From Pseudomonadota bacterium (GTDB taxonomy: Bacteria > Desulfobacterota > Desulfobulbia > Desulfobulbales > Desulfocapsaceae): 35,165 nucleotides of DNA. The first letter of the stretch is position 1. Each line of letters begins with the position of its first letter. Shown here in pieces: positions 26,933 through 35,165 of the stretch. A program made the translations under genes and the position numbers. The notes beneath the pieces are model-generated. The model was not told the origin of the DNA. It made no database searches and saw nothing but the letters and a program-made list of their open reading frames with translations. The DNA lies in the NCBI GenBank assembly GCA_023412495.1, contig JAEYNP010000068.1, positions 1 through 35,165 on the forward strand, read 5' to 3'.

Positions 26933-27616
26933 TTATCTGGCCATGCTCTCCGGCTTCTTGTAACCGGGCTGGATCAGGTTCCTCGGTGATTGATCCTTCC
27001 AACCGCGGATGGTGTTGATCTTCTTGATGGCATCGAGTCGGCCCTGGCCTTGGAGACGCTCGTAGATCCTGAACCAGGCGCAGGGCTGTTCGCTGCTGAT
27101 TTCGCAGCTGCCCTTGTTGGTTCCGCCGCAGGGACCGTTCAGAAGACCCTTGGCGCACATGGTGATCGGGCAGATGCCGCCGGTGCAGCCAAGGACGCAC
27201 TGGCTGCAGGAACGGCAGCGCTCCTCGTACCAGCCCACCGCCTGGTTGACGGCGAGCCCGCTGGTGTCGACCGCCGGGAAAGTTGGAATATGCGGATACC
27301 GCTCGGCGAGAAACTGGATTCCGACACCGCAGGCCATGGACATCAGCGCATCGTATTTGCCCTCTTCGATGATGGCGTCGAGTTCGGCCAGGTACTCGCG
27401 GTCGCATTGCCGCTCGATGGTGTGGCCATGGATATCGATGGGCTGGTCATCCAGGCGTCTCGCCATCTCGAGTTCGGTGTTGAGAACGGCGACCTCTTTT
27501 TCGCCGCCGGAAAGGCACACGGAAACGCAGGTGCCGCAGCCGACGTTCAAAACTTTGTTATACCCTTCAAGCATGGCCTTGATCTCGGCGAAGGGTTTTC
27601 GTTTTGCAACTATCAT
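26933..27616 (-). CDS. metV: MetV, zinc/iron-sulfur partner subunit of methylene-H4F reductase
   Basis: A 227-residue Cys-rich protein of the methylene-H4F reductase C-terminal (MetV) family. N-terminal GCGTCVSVCLSGGEKEV and the later ERCRSCSQCVLGCTGGICPI, MCAKGLLNGPCGG and KGSCEI are family hallmarks and give enough cysteines for Fe-S and zinc sites. MetV passes electrons to the MetF flavin. GGAGG lies 7-8 nt before ATG 27616. It is 66 bp downstream of the hdrCB-type gene and 56 bp before metF, clearly within one operon. Confidence 0.93.
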   Translation of the reverse strand: MIVAKRKPFAEIKAMLEGYNKVLNVGCGTCVSVCLSGGEKEVAVLNTELEMARRLDDQPIDIHGHTIERQCDREYLAELDAIIEEGKYDALMSMACGVGIQFLAERYPHIPTFPAVDTSGLAVNQAVGWYEERCRSCSQCVLGCTGGICPITMCAKGLLNGPCGGTNKGSCEISSEQPCAWFRIYERLQGQGRLDAIKKINTIRGWKDQSPRNLIQPGYKKPESMAR

Positions 27617-27682
27617 ATGATTTCCTCCAAAAAGGACCGGAACTTGTCCGCCCCGGTCCAGGCAAATGCTGTTTCTGAGGTT

Positions 27683-28981
27683 CTAAAGGCCGACGCTTGC
27701 GAGATCCGGCCCGAGGTATACCCTTTCATTTTCACCGAGCATGCCCATGGACAGGCAGATGAGCGTCCAGAGATGCACGGTGTGCCAGCCGCCATTGTAA
27801 TGTTCGCTGAGATCATGGATCTGCGCATGGCAGTTGTGGCACGGTGTGATGGCATAATGGGCGCCCGTGGCTTTGATCTGCTCCATCTTCGCCCGGCCGT
27901 ATTCGCGACGGGCCTCGGGGAATCCAGACTGCAGGAATCCACCACCGCCGCCGCAGCAGTAGTTGTTCGACTTGTTGGGCGCCATGTCGATAAAGTTTTC
28001 CTCGCCGACTACTTTCTTGACCACGTAGCGCAGGTCGTCCGCCACGGGGTCGCCGAAGGATTTTCTGACCAGCTGGCAGGGATCCTGGACGGTGAAGGTG
28101 ACCTTCAGGTCGCGGTTCCAGTCGGAGTTCACCGGCAGCCTGCCTTCCCGGATCCATTTGGCGTAGTACTGGATGATGCTGGCGATCTCGAACTTGTGAG
28201 GGATGTTGAATTTTTTCAGTCCGGCCCGGACTGCGAAAAGTTCGTGTCCTCATTCCGTGTTGAGCCAGACCTTGCAGCCCAAATCGTCCACCGCCTTGGC
28301 CTTGACCCGAATGATATGCTCCCAGCTCTTGTCATCGGCAAGGAACAGGCAGTAGTTTTCGGCCGCCCAGCCCTTGGAGCCGTAGGTCCAGTCGGCTCCC
28401 ACCGTGTTCATGATCTTCCAGAGCGGGATCATCTCGTCCGGCTCGGTCACCGGCTCCCGCGAGTTCTGGTTGAGGAAGAAATAGGCCCCCTGCTTGTCCA
28501 TGGGGGCCTGCAGGGTTTCAAACCCCGTCTGGTTCTGGCGAACCTCCTCGGCGACGTCCTCGACCACGAAGCGCCAATCCTCCTCGGAAGCGCCCATGGC
28601 GCTGCAGGTATCGCTGCGCAGGGCCATGTCGCACGAGCCCAGGATGCCTTTGGGACGCTGGTCGCGAGGCCTGCTTTTCCTCAGGTTGAAGACCAGCTGG
28701 GGGATATCGATTTTCATCGGACAGACATAGATGCAGCGCTGGCACATGGTGCACATCCACGGCCAGTTGGAGGCCAGCAGTTCCTCGTCCATGCCGAGCG
28801 CCGCCATTCGCAGCACTTTCCTAGGGTCGAGTCCCTCGAGACCGGTCGCCGGGCAGCCGGAAGTGCAGGCTCCGCAGGTCAGGCACATGTCAAGATTGCC
28901 GCCTTCGGGCAACAGGGTCTTGACCGTGTCCATGAACCGGCTTTTCTTCTTTCCGCTTATTCGTATTGCTCCTTCAGACAT
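27683..28981 (-). CDS. HdrC-HdrB fusion (HdrD-like) Fe-S protein, predicted selenoprotein with Sec244
   Basis: A simple reading breaks this gene in two at TGA 28252-28250, but both halves are in one frame and together give one protein of 432 residues. The N-terminus (HdrC-like) has two 4Fe-4S motifs, CLTCGACTSGCP and CTMCQRCIYVCP. The C-terminal half (HdrB-like CCG domain) has QDPCQLVRK, YCCGGGGGF and TPCHNCHAQ. The TGA falls in KVWLNTE-U-GHELFAVRAG, where the family has a conserved Cys (ECGHE). So UGA most likely encodes Sec244. A perfect hairpin follows 16 nt later (28217-28233). Its role is electron transfer between the HdrA/MvhD part and MetVF. AGGAG is before ATG 28981, and mvhD ends 72 bp upstream. 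Confidence 0.9.
28217..28233 (-). promoter_or_regulatory. SECIS-like hairpin of the hdrCB-type gene
   Basis: On the minus strand CAGTCC-GGGCC-GGACTG forms a perfect 6-bp stem with a G-rich loop (extendable in principle), starting 16 nt after the in-frame UGA. Position and size suit a bacterial selenocysteine insertion element, which is read by SelB. Confidence 0.65.
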
Positions 28982-29053
28982 AGTTGACTCCTATCATGAG
29001 GCTTGCGCCATTTTCAACATATCCTTCAAGGTTTCTCATTCCCAGCATGCGCA

Positions 29054-29491
29054 TCATGCAGGGGTGGCGGCCTTCCTGGGTTTGGCCTTCAAAGGATTGG
29101 GTCCGAGGGACATGATGTGCTCGGTCATCTCCTGAGCGTATTTTGCAAAGGTCGGTCCTTCCCCCGACGACAGGTTGTACATCCTGACGCGGTCGCCTTC
29201 GATGCCGACCTCCTCCAGAAGCTCGTGTATATGGTCGACTCGTTCCCGGCAGCGGAGATTTCCCTGGTTGTAATGACAGTTGCCCTCCATGCAGCCGACG
29301 CAGTACACCCCGTCGGCGCCTTCCTGGAAGCATCTGAGCATATGCAGCGCGTCCACCTTTCCGGTGCAGGGGACGCGGATTATTTTGATGTTTGTCGGAT
29401 ACGTGAGCCTCATCGAACCTGCCAGGTCCGCAGCGGAGTACCCTCAATAGTCGCAACAAAAGGCCACAATAGTCGGTGTGAAATCAGCCAT
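29054..29491 (-). CDS. mvhD: MvhD-type electron-transfer subunit, predicted selenoprotein with Sec16
   Basis: A 145-residue member of the MvhD/HdrA-partner family (2Fe-2S), which links HdrA to its electron donor or acceptor. The first start, ATG 29491, overlaps the hdrA stop (TAATG) and has GGAGG upstream. From it the sequence reads MADFTPTIVAFCCDY-U-GYSAADLAG, with TGA at 29446-29444. The family reads FCCNWCSYAGADLAG, so UGA stands exactly at a conserved cluster cysteine. The downstream part is typical: NIKIIRVPCTGKVDALHML, FQEGADGVYCVGCMEGNCHY and the GNLRCRERV element. A caller that stops at UGA would start at 29413 and lose the N-terminal cysteines. Homologous Sec-containing MvhD-type proteins (VhuD) are known in methanogens. 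Confidence 0.9.
29416..29428 (-). promoter_or_regulatory. SECIS-like hairpin of mvhD
   Basis: On the minus strand GACC-TGGCA-GGTT forms a short 4-bp stem (one G-U pair) starting 15 nt after the UGA, with two G residues in the loop. It is weaker than the hdrCB hairpin but sits at almost the same distance. Confidence 0.45.
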
Positions 29492-32400
29492 TACATTCCT
29501 CCCGCCAGCAGAGTTTCGATCGCACAGGTGATCTGGTTGTCCTCGTAATTGTTCAGCTTGATGGTCTGTCTCGGGCAGACGCAGGCGCATACCCCGCATC
29601 CCTGACAGAGTGCCGGATCGATTACAATCTCCCCTTCCGCCGCATTGAACTTCGGAACCTCAAAGGGGCAGGATCGGACACAGGTCAGGCATTTGACGCA
29701 GTGATCCGTATCCACCTGGGCCTTGATGGCCGACAGCTTGATCTGATCCTTGGAGAGGAAGGTGACGGCCCGCGAGGCCGCGGCGCTCGCCTGAACGATG
29801 GTCTCGGAGACCAGTTTCGGTCCGTGGGCGGTACCGCAGAGGAAAACGCCGTCGCTGCCCATATCCACCGGCCGGAGCTTGACGTGGGCCTCGAGGAAAT
29901 AACCCTCGGGGTTGGTGTTCAGTTTCATCTTCCTGCCCACCTCTTCCGAGCCGCTCGGCAGCATGCCCGCCGAGAGCGCGAGAAGATCGGCCCTGATCTC
30001 GATGTCCTTTTGCAGGACATGGTCCCTGACTGTTACCAGGATGCCCTCGCCCGAGCTCTTCACCGCCGGCGGGTTGTCCTTCTGATAGCGGACGAAAATG
30101 ACGCCCTGCTTCCGCGCTTCCGTGTAGTAATCCTCCAGCAGGCCGTACATGCGCATGTCGCGATAGAGGATGAAGACCCGGGTGTCGGGACTCGCTTTCT
30201 TGATGGCCAGGGCGTTCTTCACCGCCGACTGGCAGCAGATCCGAGAGCAGTTGGGCCGTTCGTCGTTGCGTGAGCCGACGCATTGGATCATCACGACGGA
30301 ATCGAGACCGGCGGCGCCCTTCTCTGCCAACCGATCGCTCAGCTGAGTCTGGGTCAGCACCCTATCGTCTTCCCCGTAGAGGAATTCCTTCGGGGTATAT
30401 TCCCCGGCGCCGGTCGCGACGATGATGACGCCGTGCTGGATTTCCCGCGCCTCGCCTTTCGCCCGCACCACGGTCTTGAAGTTGCCCTGGAAGCCCTCGA
30501 AGCCCATGATCTCCGAATCGGTGAGCACGGTGATCTTCCCGTCCGCCGTCACCTGAGCCGCCAGCTGGTCGACATAGGACCTGATGTCGGCACCTTCGAT
30601 GGTATGGTGGAGCTTTCGTCCCATGCCGCCGAGTTGGCTCTCTTTCTCGACCAGGGTGGACTCAAAGCCTTGCCGCGCGAGATCGATGGCGGCGTTCATC
30701 CCGGCGATGCCTCCGCCAACCACCAGTGCCCGCTTATTGACGGGGATGACCTTGCCATGGAGCGGTTTGAGGTTGACGGCGCGGGAGACGGCCATGCGGA
30801 CCAGGTCCTTGGCTTTTTCCGTCGCGAGTCCGGGATTGTAGGCATGAACCCAGGAGTCCTGATTCCTGATATTCGCCATCTCGAAGAGGTACCTGTTCAG
30901 TCCGCAGTCTTCCAGGGTCTCCATGAACATCGGGGCATGGGTTTTCGGGCTGCAGGAGGCGACGACCACCCGATTCAGTTTATGCTCCAGGATCTTGGCC
31001 TTGATCTTTTCCTGGGTATCCTGACTGCAGGTGAAGAGATTGTTGTCGACGAAGACCACGCCCGGCAGCGTCGCCGCATAATCCTGGACACCGGGAACAT
31101 CGATGACCCCGGCGATGTTGCTGCCGCAGTTGCAGACGAAGACGCCGACCCGCGGTTCCTGCCCGGAGATGTCGATCTCATCCGGAATCACCCGAACCTT
31201 GGTGTCGGCCCCCCGGGCCTCGGCGATCTGGCAGCCGGCAAGGCCCGCGGCGGCGCTGGCCTCGGTCACCGAGGAGGGAATGTCCTTCGGCCCCTGGAAG
31301 GTGCCGCAGGTGAAGATGCCCGGCCTCGAGGTGGCCAGTGGCGAGAACGGCTCGCTGTCGATGAAATTGTGCTTGTTGAGATGCACGCCCAGCCGGTCGG
31401 CCAGCTCGAGGGTGGCCGCGGGAACTTCCAGGCCCACCGAGAGCACCAGCATGTCGAACTCTTCATCCATGATCGCCCCGTTCTCGTCGGCGAAGCGCAG
31501 AATGAGGTTTCGGTTCTCCGGGTTTTCGATCACCGAGTGGATCCTGGCCTTGACGAAGCGGATCCCCTCCCGGTTCCTGGCCCGGTCGTAGTACATCTCG
31601 TAGTCCTTGCCGAAGGAGCGGATGTCCATATAGAATATGGCCGTATCGAGATTGCCGCCGGAGTGTTCCTTGGCAATCATGGCATCCTTGATCGCGTACA
31701 TGCAGCACACGGAGGAGCAGTAGGTGTTGCCGCACTTGTTGTTGTCGCGCGAGCCGATGCACTGGAGCCAGGCGACCTTCTTGGGTTCCTGGTGATCCGA
31801 GGGCCGGACCAGGTGGCCCAGAGTGGGGCCGCCGGAGCTGAGCAGACGCTCGAATTCCAGGCTGGTGAGGACATTGGGATTTTTCTTGTACAGATAGATC
31901 TCGGAAAGCGGGGTCGGGTCGTAGGGTTTGGCGCCGGTGGCGAGGACAACGGAACCTACCGTGATCTCCTTGTCTTCCGGAACCATGGTGTGATCGATGG
32001 CCTTGGCCAGGCACGCTTCCACACACTGGTAGCATTCCGAGCAGAGACCGCAGGCGAGACAGCGGGCCGCCTCCTGACGCGCCATCTCCTCATCGAAGCC
32101 TTTCGCTACTTCGAGAAAATTGCCGGCACGGACCGATGGGTGGAGGCACTCGGCCTTGATCCGTTCCTTGAGTTCCTCGTCCTCCACCTCGGGTCGGACG
32201 AAATCCCAGGTCTTTTCGCGGCCCTCCCGCAGATCCATGTTGTTGATATAGCGATGGATGCTGATGGCCGCCTCCTTGCCGCAGGCGACCGCGTCCACCA
32301 CCGATTTCGGCCCGTAGAAGGCATCGCCGCCGGCGAAGACCCAGTCGATGGGGGTCTGCAGGGTCACGGAATCGGCCTCGAGGCCGCCGGGCCGGGAGAT

Positions 32401-33930
32401 GGCGATCCCCTGTTCCTTGATGCCGTCGAGGTTGGTGCTCTGGCCGATGGCCACGATCACCGTGTCGCAGTGGAAACTCTGGCAGACGTTGTCGTCATAC
32501 TGCGGGTTGAAGCGCCCGTTCTCGTCGAAGACCCTTTTGCAGCTCTTGAACTCGATGCCGGAGACTTTTTGCTTATCCTTGTCGATGTGGAAACTCCTGG
32601 GGCCGAAGCTGTTGACGATCTCGATCTCGTCTTCGATCGCCTCGACAATCTCGTATTCCCAGGCAGGCATCTCCTCGCGGCGTTCGAGGCAGATGAGCGT
32701 CACCTTCGCAGCCCCGAGCCGTTTGGCGGTCTGGGCGACGTCGACGGCGACGTTGCCGCCGCCGATGACGACGACCTCGCGGCCGATCTCAACCTTCTTG
32801 CCCATGGCCGCATCGCGCAGGAAATCGACGCCCTGCAGGACGCCCGCGATATCCTCGTTCTCTATGCCGAGTTTTCTGCCGTTATGCAGGCCGATCGCCA
32901 GGAACAGGGCGGAATAGCCGTCCTTTTTCAGGCTGTCGAGGGTGATGTCGCGGCCGAAGGCCACCCCGCACTTGAGTTCGGCGCCCATATCCCGGACCAC
33001 ATTGATCTCGGCGGCGAGGATGTCCCTCGGCAGACGGTATTCGGGGATGCCGTAGCGCATCATGCCGCCGGGCTCGTCCTGTTTCTCGAAGATGGTGACC
33101 TGATAGCCATCTTTGAGCAGATTGTAGGCGGCTGTGATGCCCGCGGGGCCGGAGCCGACGACGGCCACCTTCTCGCTGCGCTTCTCGGCCTTGATCTCGG
33201 GAAGATAGTACTTTCCCGTTTCCCGTTCATAGTCCCCCAGGAAGCGGTGCAGCTCGCGGACGGCCAGGGGCTGGTCGACCTGGGACCGGGTGCACTCGCC
33301 CTCGCAGGGATGATGGCAGACCCGGCCGCAGACGCCGGGGAAGGGGTGATCTTCCTTGAAGAGTTTCAGGGCCTCGTCGTAGCGGCCGTCGTTAACCAGA
33401 GCGACAAATCCCTGGATGCTGACGTGGGCCGGACAGGTGGCTTTGCAGGGGGCAGTCCCCCGCTTGCTGATCCCGAAGGCGCCGGGGATGGCCTGCGGAT
33501 ACTGTTTGAAGATCGCCTTGCGCAGATCGAGGCTTTCGTTGTACTCGTTGGGGCGCGTGACCGGGCAGACCTTGGCGCACTCGCCACAGCTCGTGCATTT
33601 GGTCAGGTCTATATAACGGGGTGTTTTATGAATTTTTGCAGTGAAGTTCCCGGGCTCGCCTTCGATGCCCAGAAGCTCGGTGTTCGTAAGAAGCTCGATG
33701 TTTAAATGACGGCCGACCTCGACCAGTTTGGGCGAAATGACTCACATTGCACAATCGTTGGTCGGGAAGGTCTTATCGAGCTGCGACATAACTCCGCCGA
33801 TGGCGGCGGATTTTTCAACAAGGTAAACGTAATAGCCGGACTCAGCCAGATCAAGCGACGCCTGCATGCCCGCGATCCCAGCTCCTACAACCATAACCGA
33901 TCCACTCTTCTTGTTCGTGCCAATTCCCAT
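29491..33930 (-). CDS. hdrA: Giant HdrA-type flavoprotein with inserted GltD-like NAD(P)H module, predicted selenoprotein with Sec63
   Basis: The frame from ATG 33930 (AAGGAG upstream) to TAA 29491 has one TGA, at 33744-33742, and gives about 1479 residues. Order: HdrA FAD site VMVVGAGIAGMQASLDLAES (12-31); TFPTNDCAM-U-VISPKLVEVG, with Sec63 at the conserved HdrA cysteine; 4Fe-4S KCTSCGECAKVCP. An inserted GltD/NfnB-like unit follows: Fe-S region APCKATCPAHVSIQGFVAL, FAD site VAVVGSGPAG at 255, and NAD(P)H site VVVIGGGNVAVDVAQ at about 386. HdrA then resumes (CLACGLCSECYQC near 624; WLQCIGSRD). A second HdrA starts near 926 (VGVFVCNCGSNIAG), with its FAD site ALVVGGGIAGMNAA near 1068 and terminal ferredoxins CVKCLTCVRSCP and CQGCGVCACVCP. 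It probably bifurcates electrons from NAD(P)H. The stop overlaps mvhD. Confidence 0.92.
33713..33726 (-). promoter_or_regulatory. Possible SECIS-like hairpin of hdrA
   Basis: On the minus strand CTGG-TCGAGG-TCGG can form a 4-bp stem with G-U pairs, starting 15 nt after the UGA. It is weak alone, but the distance equals that in mvhD and is within one base of that in hdrCB. Confidence 0.35.
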
Positions 33931-34607
33931 GATGACTCCTTAAGTGTTGATGGTTAAGTGCTTCGTATACCTATAAAATGATTTCAGCTGCAGTGGGCTA
34001 CTACGAAAAAATCACCGATTTTCGCAGATAGACATCCTGCTGATGGCAGACCTCCTTGGTGTTTTATAAATTCTCTGCAAATACAATGGGGTGATAACAC
34101 ATTGCTATCTTGGGCGGCCCTATCCCGGATTCCTCGCCATTCGAGATCGCCGTGTGCGTCCCGTGAGCGAAACAATACCTTCGGCGGCCTGCGCTATTGC
34201 TTAAGCGACCTCGGAGATGCGGTACGATCGGCTGACCGTCGGCGAACACTGTGTACACTTCATTTTCAGGCTTATTGAGCATAATGCACAACAAATGAGC
34301 AAGTTAAACAATATACCCAATGTTCGTGAGGTCCGGGCCACAATCAGGCCTCCTAACATTCGACACCAAGGATTGATCCTAGTTTCTTCACGACGTCTTA
34401 TCAACAATTTTCATACGTTTTCAGCAATTTTCTTGATGAGTTTTTCGTTGACGAGGCGGTCACTCCCGAAAAGCGGGAACGTCTCCCGCAGATGATGTAA
34501 GTTGAAGGACTGAGGTAAAGGGCTCAGAAAGTTGATCGGTTATCTTGAATTTGGCGTATGATGATGATAGCTTCAAATGTAATTCCAACTACTTCGAAGG
34601 AGTCTCC
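33931..34607. other. Upstream region of the hdrA operon, no gene recognised
   Basis: It contains the promoter region of the leftward hdrA operon. A TTTATAGG-like element lies about 50 bp before the ATG on the minus strand, too weak to assign. Farther right, a plus-strand tail ending FFVDEAVTPEKRERLPQMM (stop near 34500) may be the end of a broken gene. I see no intact gene. Confidence 0.4.
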
Positions 34608-34704
34608 ATGGAACGTTTTTCAACCAGTCTCCTTGGTCAGGCTGAAACCTTGCTGTTGGCCACGGACAGATTCCCGTTCAGCGATGGGGCGATGCAGGAG
34701 GCTC
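34608..34704 (+). pseudogene. Truncated universal stress protein (UspA-like) start
   Basis: ATG 34608 has a strong AAGGAG site 6 nt upstream. The visible sequence, ending QAETLLLATDRFPFSDGAMQEA, matches the first strand and helix of UspA domains (ILLATDgSefSdgAvrEA). After about 32 residues the frame runs into DNA that encodes a sulfate permease in another frame, so the gene is cut off. Confidence 0.5.
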
Positions 34705-35044
34705 ATGGCCAATCGCGCCGACGGCATCGTAGCCCTCGTCACCTTTGTGGTCACCATGCTGGCTGCGCCGCATCTGGACAAGTGCATCATGATTAGTCCA
34801 TCGGACTCTATCTCTACCGGACGATGGCTCCACGGGTTGCCGTTCTCGGCCGTCATACGGATGGTACTTTTCGGGACATCACGGTCAATCCCGACCTGAC
34901 CACTTCAGGGCTGGTGACTGCGGCCCGCTTCGACGGGTCGCTGTATTTCGCCAACATCGCCCACTTCGAAGATACCGTCCTGGCCTCGGTTGCGAGACAC
35001 AAGAAGGCAAAATATCTGCAGATGGTGGGCGACGCCATCAGTAA
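34705..35044 (+). pseudogene. SulP-family sulfate permease remnant, frameshifted and truncated
   Basis: The first frame has RADGIVALVTFVVTMLAAPH and LDKCIMI, the end of the SulP membrane domain. A second frame continues GLYLYRTMAPRVAVLGRHTD, then RFDGSLYFANIAHFEDTVL and AKYLQMVGDAIS, the linker and beginning of the STAS domain. A small deletion near 34795 shifts the frame. Similarity stops abruptly after DAIS, where three hairpins of a putative insertion sequence start. Both membrane and STAS domains are incomplete, so it is non-functional. Confidence 0.75.
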
Positions 35045-35165
35045 GTATCCACCGGCAAAGCCGGTGGCTTTAGATTGTGAACCGCTCAAAGCGGTATGTT
35101 AAAAAGATTTACTGACCACCTTCGGTGGTCGCCTATTTAAAGAGCGATAGTTGTTCAATGCGATG
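35045..35165. mobile_element. Candidate end of an IS200/IS605-like element (three tandem hairpins)
   Basis: Three short perfect hairpins, each with a 3-nt loop, lie in a row: CCACCGGC-aaa-GCCGGTGG (35049-35067), ACCGCT-caa-AGCGGT (35081-35095) and GACCACC-ttc-GGTGGTC (35114-35130). They begin exactly where SulP similarity ends. IS200/IS605 elements lack terminal inverted repeats and use subterminal hairpins recognised by TnpA. The rest of the element would lie beyond the window. Other dispersed hairpin elements remain possible. Confidence 0.45.

Noticed and set aside
27683..28981. hdrCB read as two genes or as a pseudogene broken by a nonsense mutation
   Set aside because: Both parts are in one frame, the stop is TGA at a conserved Cys codon, a hairpin follows, and the two upstream genes show the same pattern.
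26990..28987. A 665-codon plus-strand frame opposite metV and hdrCB
   Set aside because: A shadow of GC-rich genes on the other strand; no protein-like motifs.
29054..29056. The terminal TGA of mvhD as a further Sec codon
   Set aside because: The protein is already full length here, and the next in-frame TGA follows after a few codons without similarity.
30283..33705. A 1140-codon open frame on the plus strand opposite hdrA
   Set aside because: It is the mirror of a GC-rich coding sequence with third-position bias. The minus strand shows continuous HdrA/GltD motifs, and the plus frame has none.

Overview
The window looks like chromosomal DNA of a strictly anaerobic deltaproteobacterium (Desulfobacterota; a Desulfuromonas/Desulfobulbus-like lineage is my inference). 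The reasons are an aldehyde:ferredoxin oxidoreductase, a ThiC paralogue of the 5-hydroxybenzimidazole type behind a cobalamin riboswitch, HdrA/MvhD/HdrB-type electron-transfer proteins with in-frame UGA codons, a TAXI solute-binding protein, and two PEP-CTERM proteins. No rRNA, tRNA or CRISPR array was seen.

Layout. 1-13.1 kb is fairly GC-rich housekeeping and metabolism: the AOR 3' end, a MoaD-like protein, Tag glycosylase, acylphosphatase, a double ABC ATPase, riboswitch-controlled bzaF-like gene, a Tat-type amidohydrolase, an unknown membrane protein, and a two-gene RND efflux operon. 13.1-25.9 kb is more AT-rich and accessory in character: a 1-Cys peroxiredoxin, a TAXI protein coupled to an odd ExeA-like ATPase, a convergent LuxR/LuxI-type quorum-sensing pair, an intradiol-dioxygenase-like secreted protein, a graveyard of transposase, histidine-kinase and PIN-domain fragments, and two convergent PEP-CTERM proteins. 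25.9-33.9 kb is one leftward operon: hdrA - mvhD - hdrCB - metV - metF. 33.9-35.2 kb holds a Usp/SulP relic that is cut by hairpins resembling an IS200/IS605 end.

The most striking system is the hdrA-mvhD-hdrCB-metVF operon. Its gene content and order match the hexaheteromeric methylene-tetrahydrofolate reductase known from acetogens. In all three electron-transfer genes the reading frame is interrupted by one UGA, and in each case the UGA sits exactly where the family has a conserved redox cysteine. The frame continues without shift, and a small hairpin begins 15-16 nt after each UGA. I read these as three selenocysteines in one complex. A simple ORF caller would break each of these genes. 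The HdrA is a giant (about 1479 residues), built as an HdrA split by an inserted GltD/NfnB-like NAD(P)H module and followed by a second HdrA. That suggests NAD(P)H-fed flavin-based electron bifurcation linked to methylene-H4F reduction.

Other linked themes are B12 (the bzaF-like gene under a B12 riboswitch), quorum sensing (luxI with an intrinsic terminator in its leader), and a dispersed palindromic repeat present twice, each time just before a small gene.
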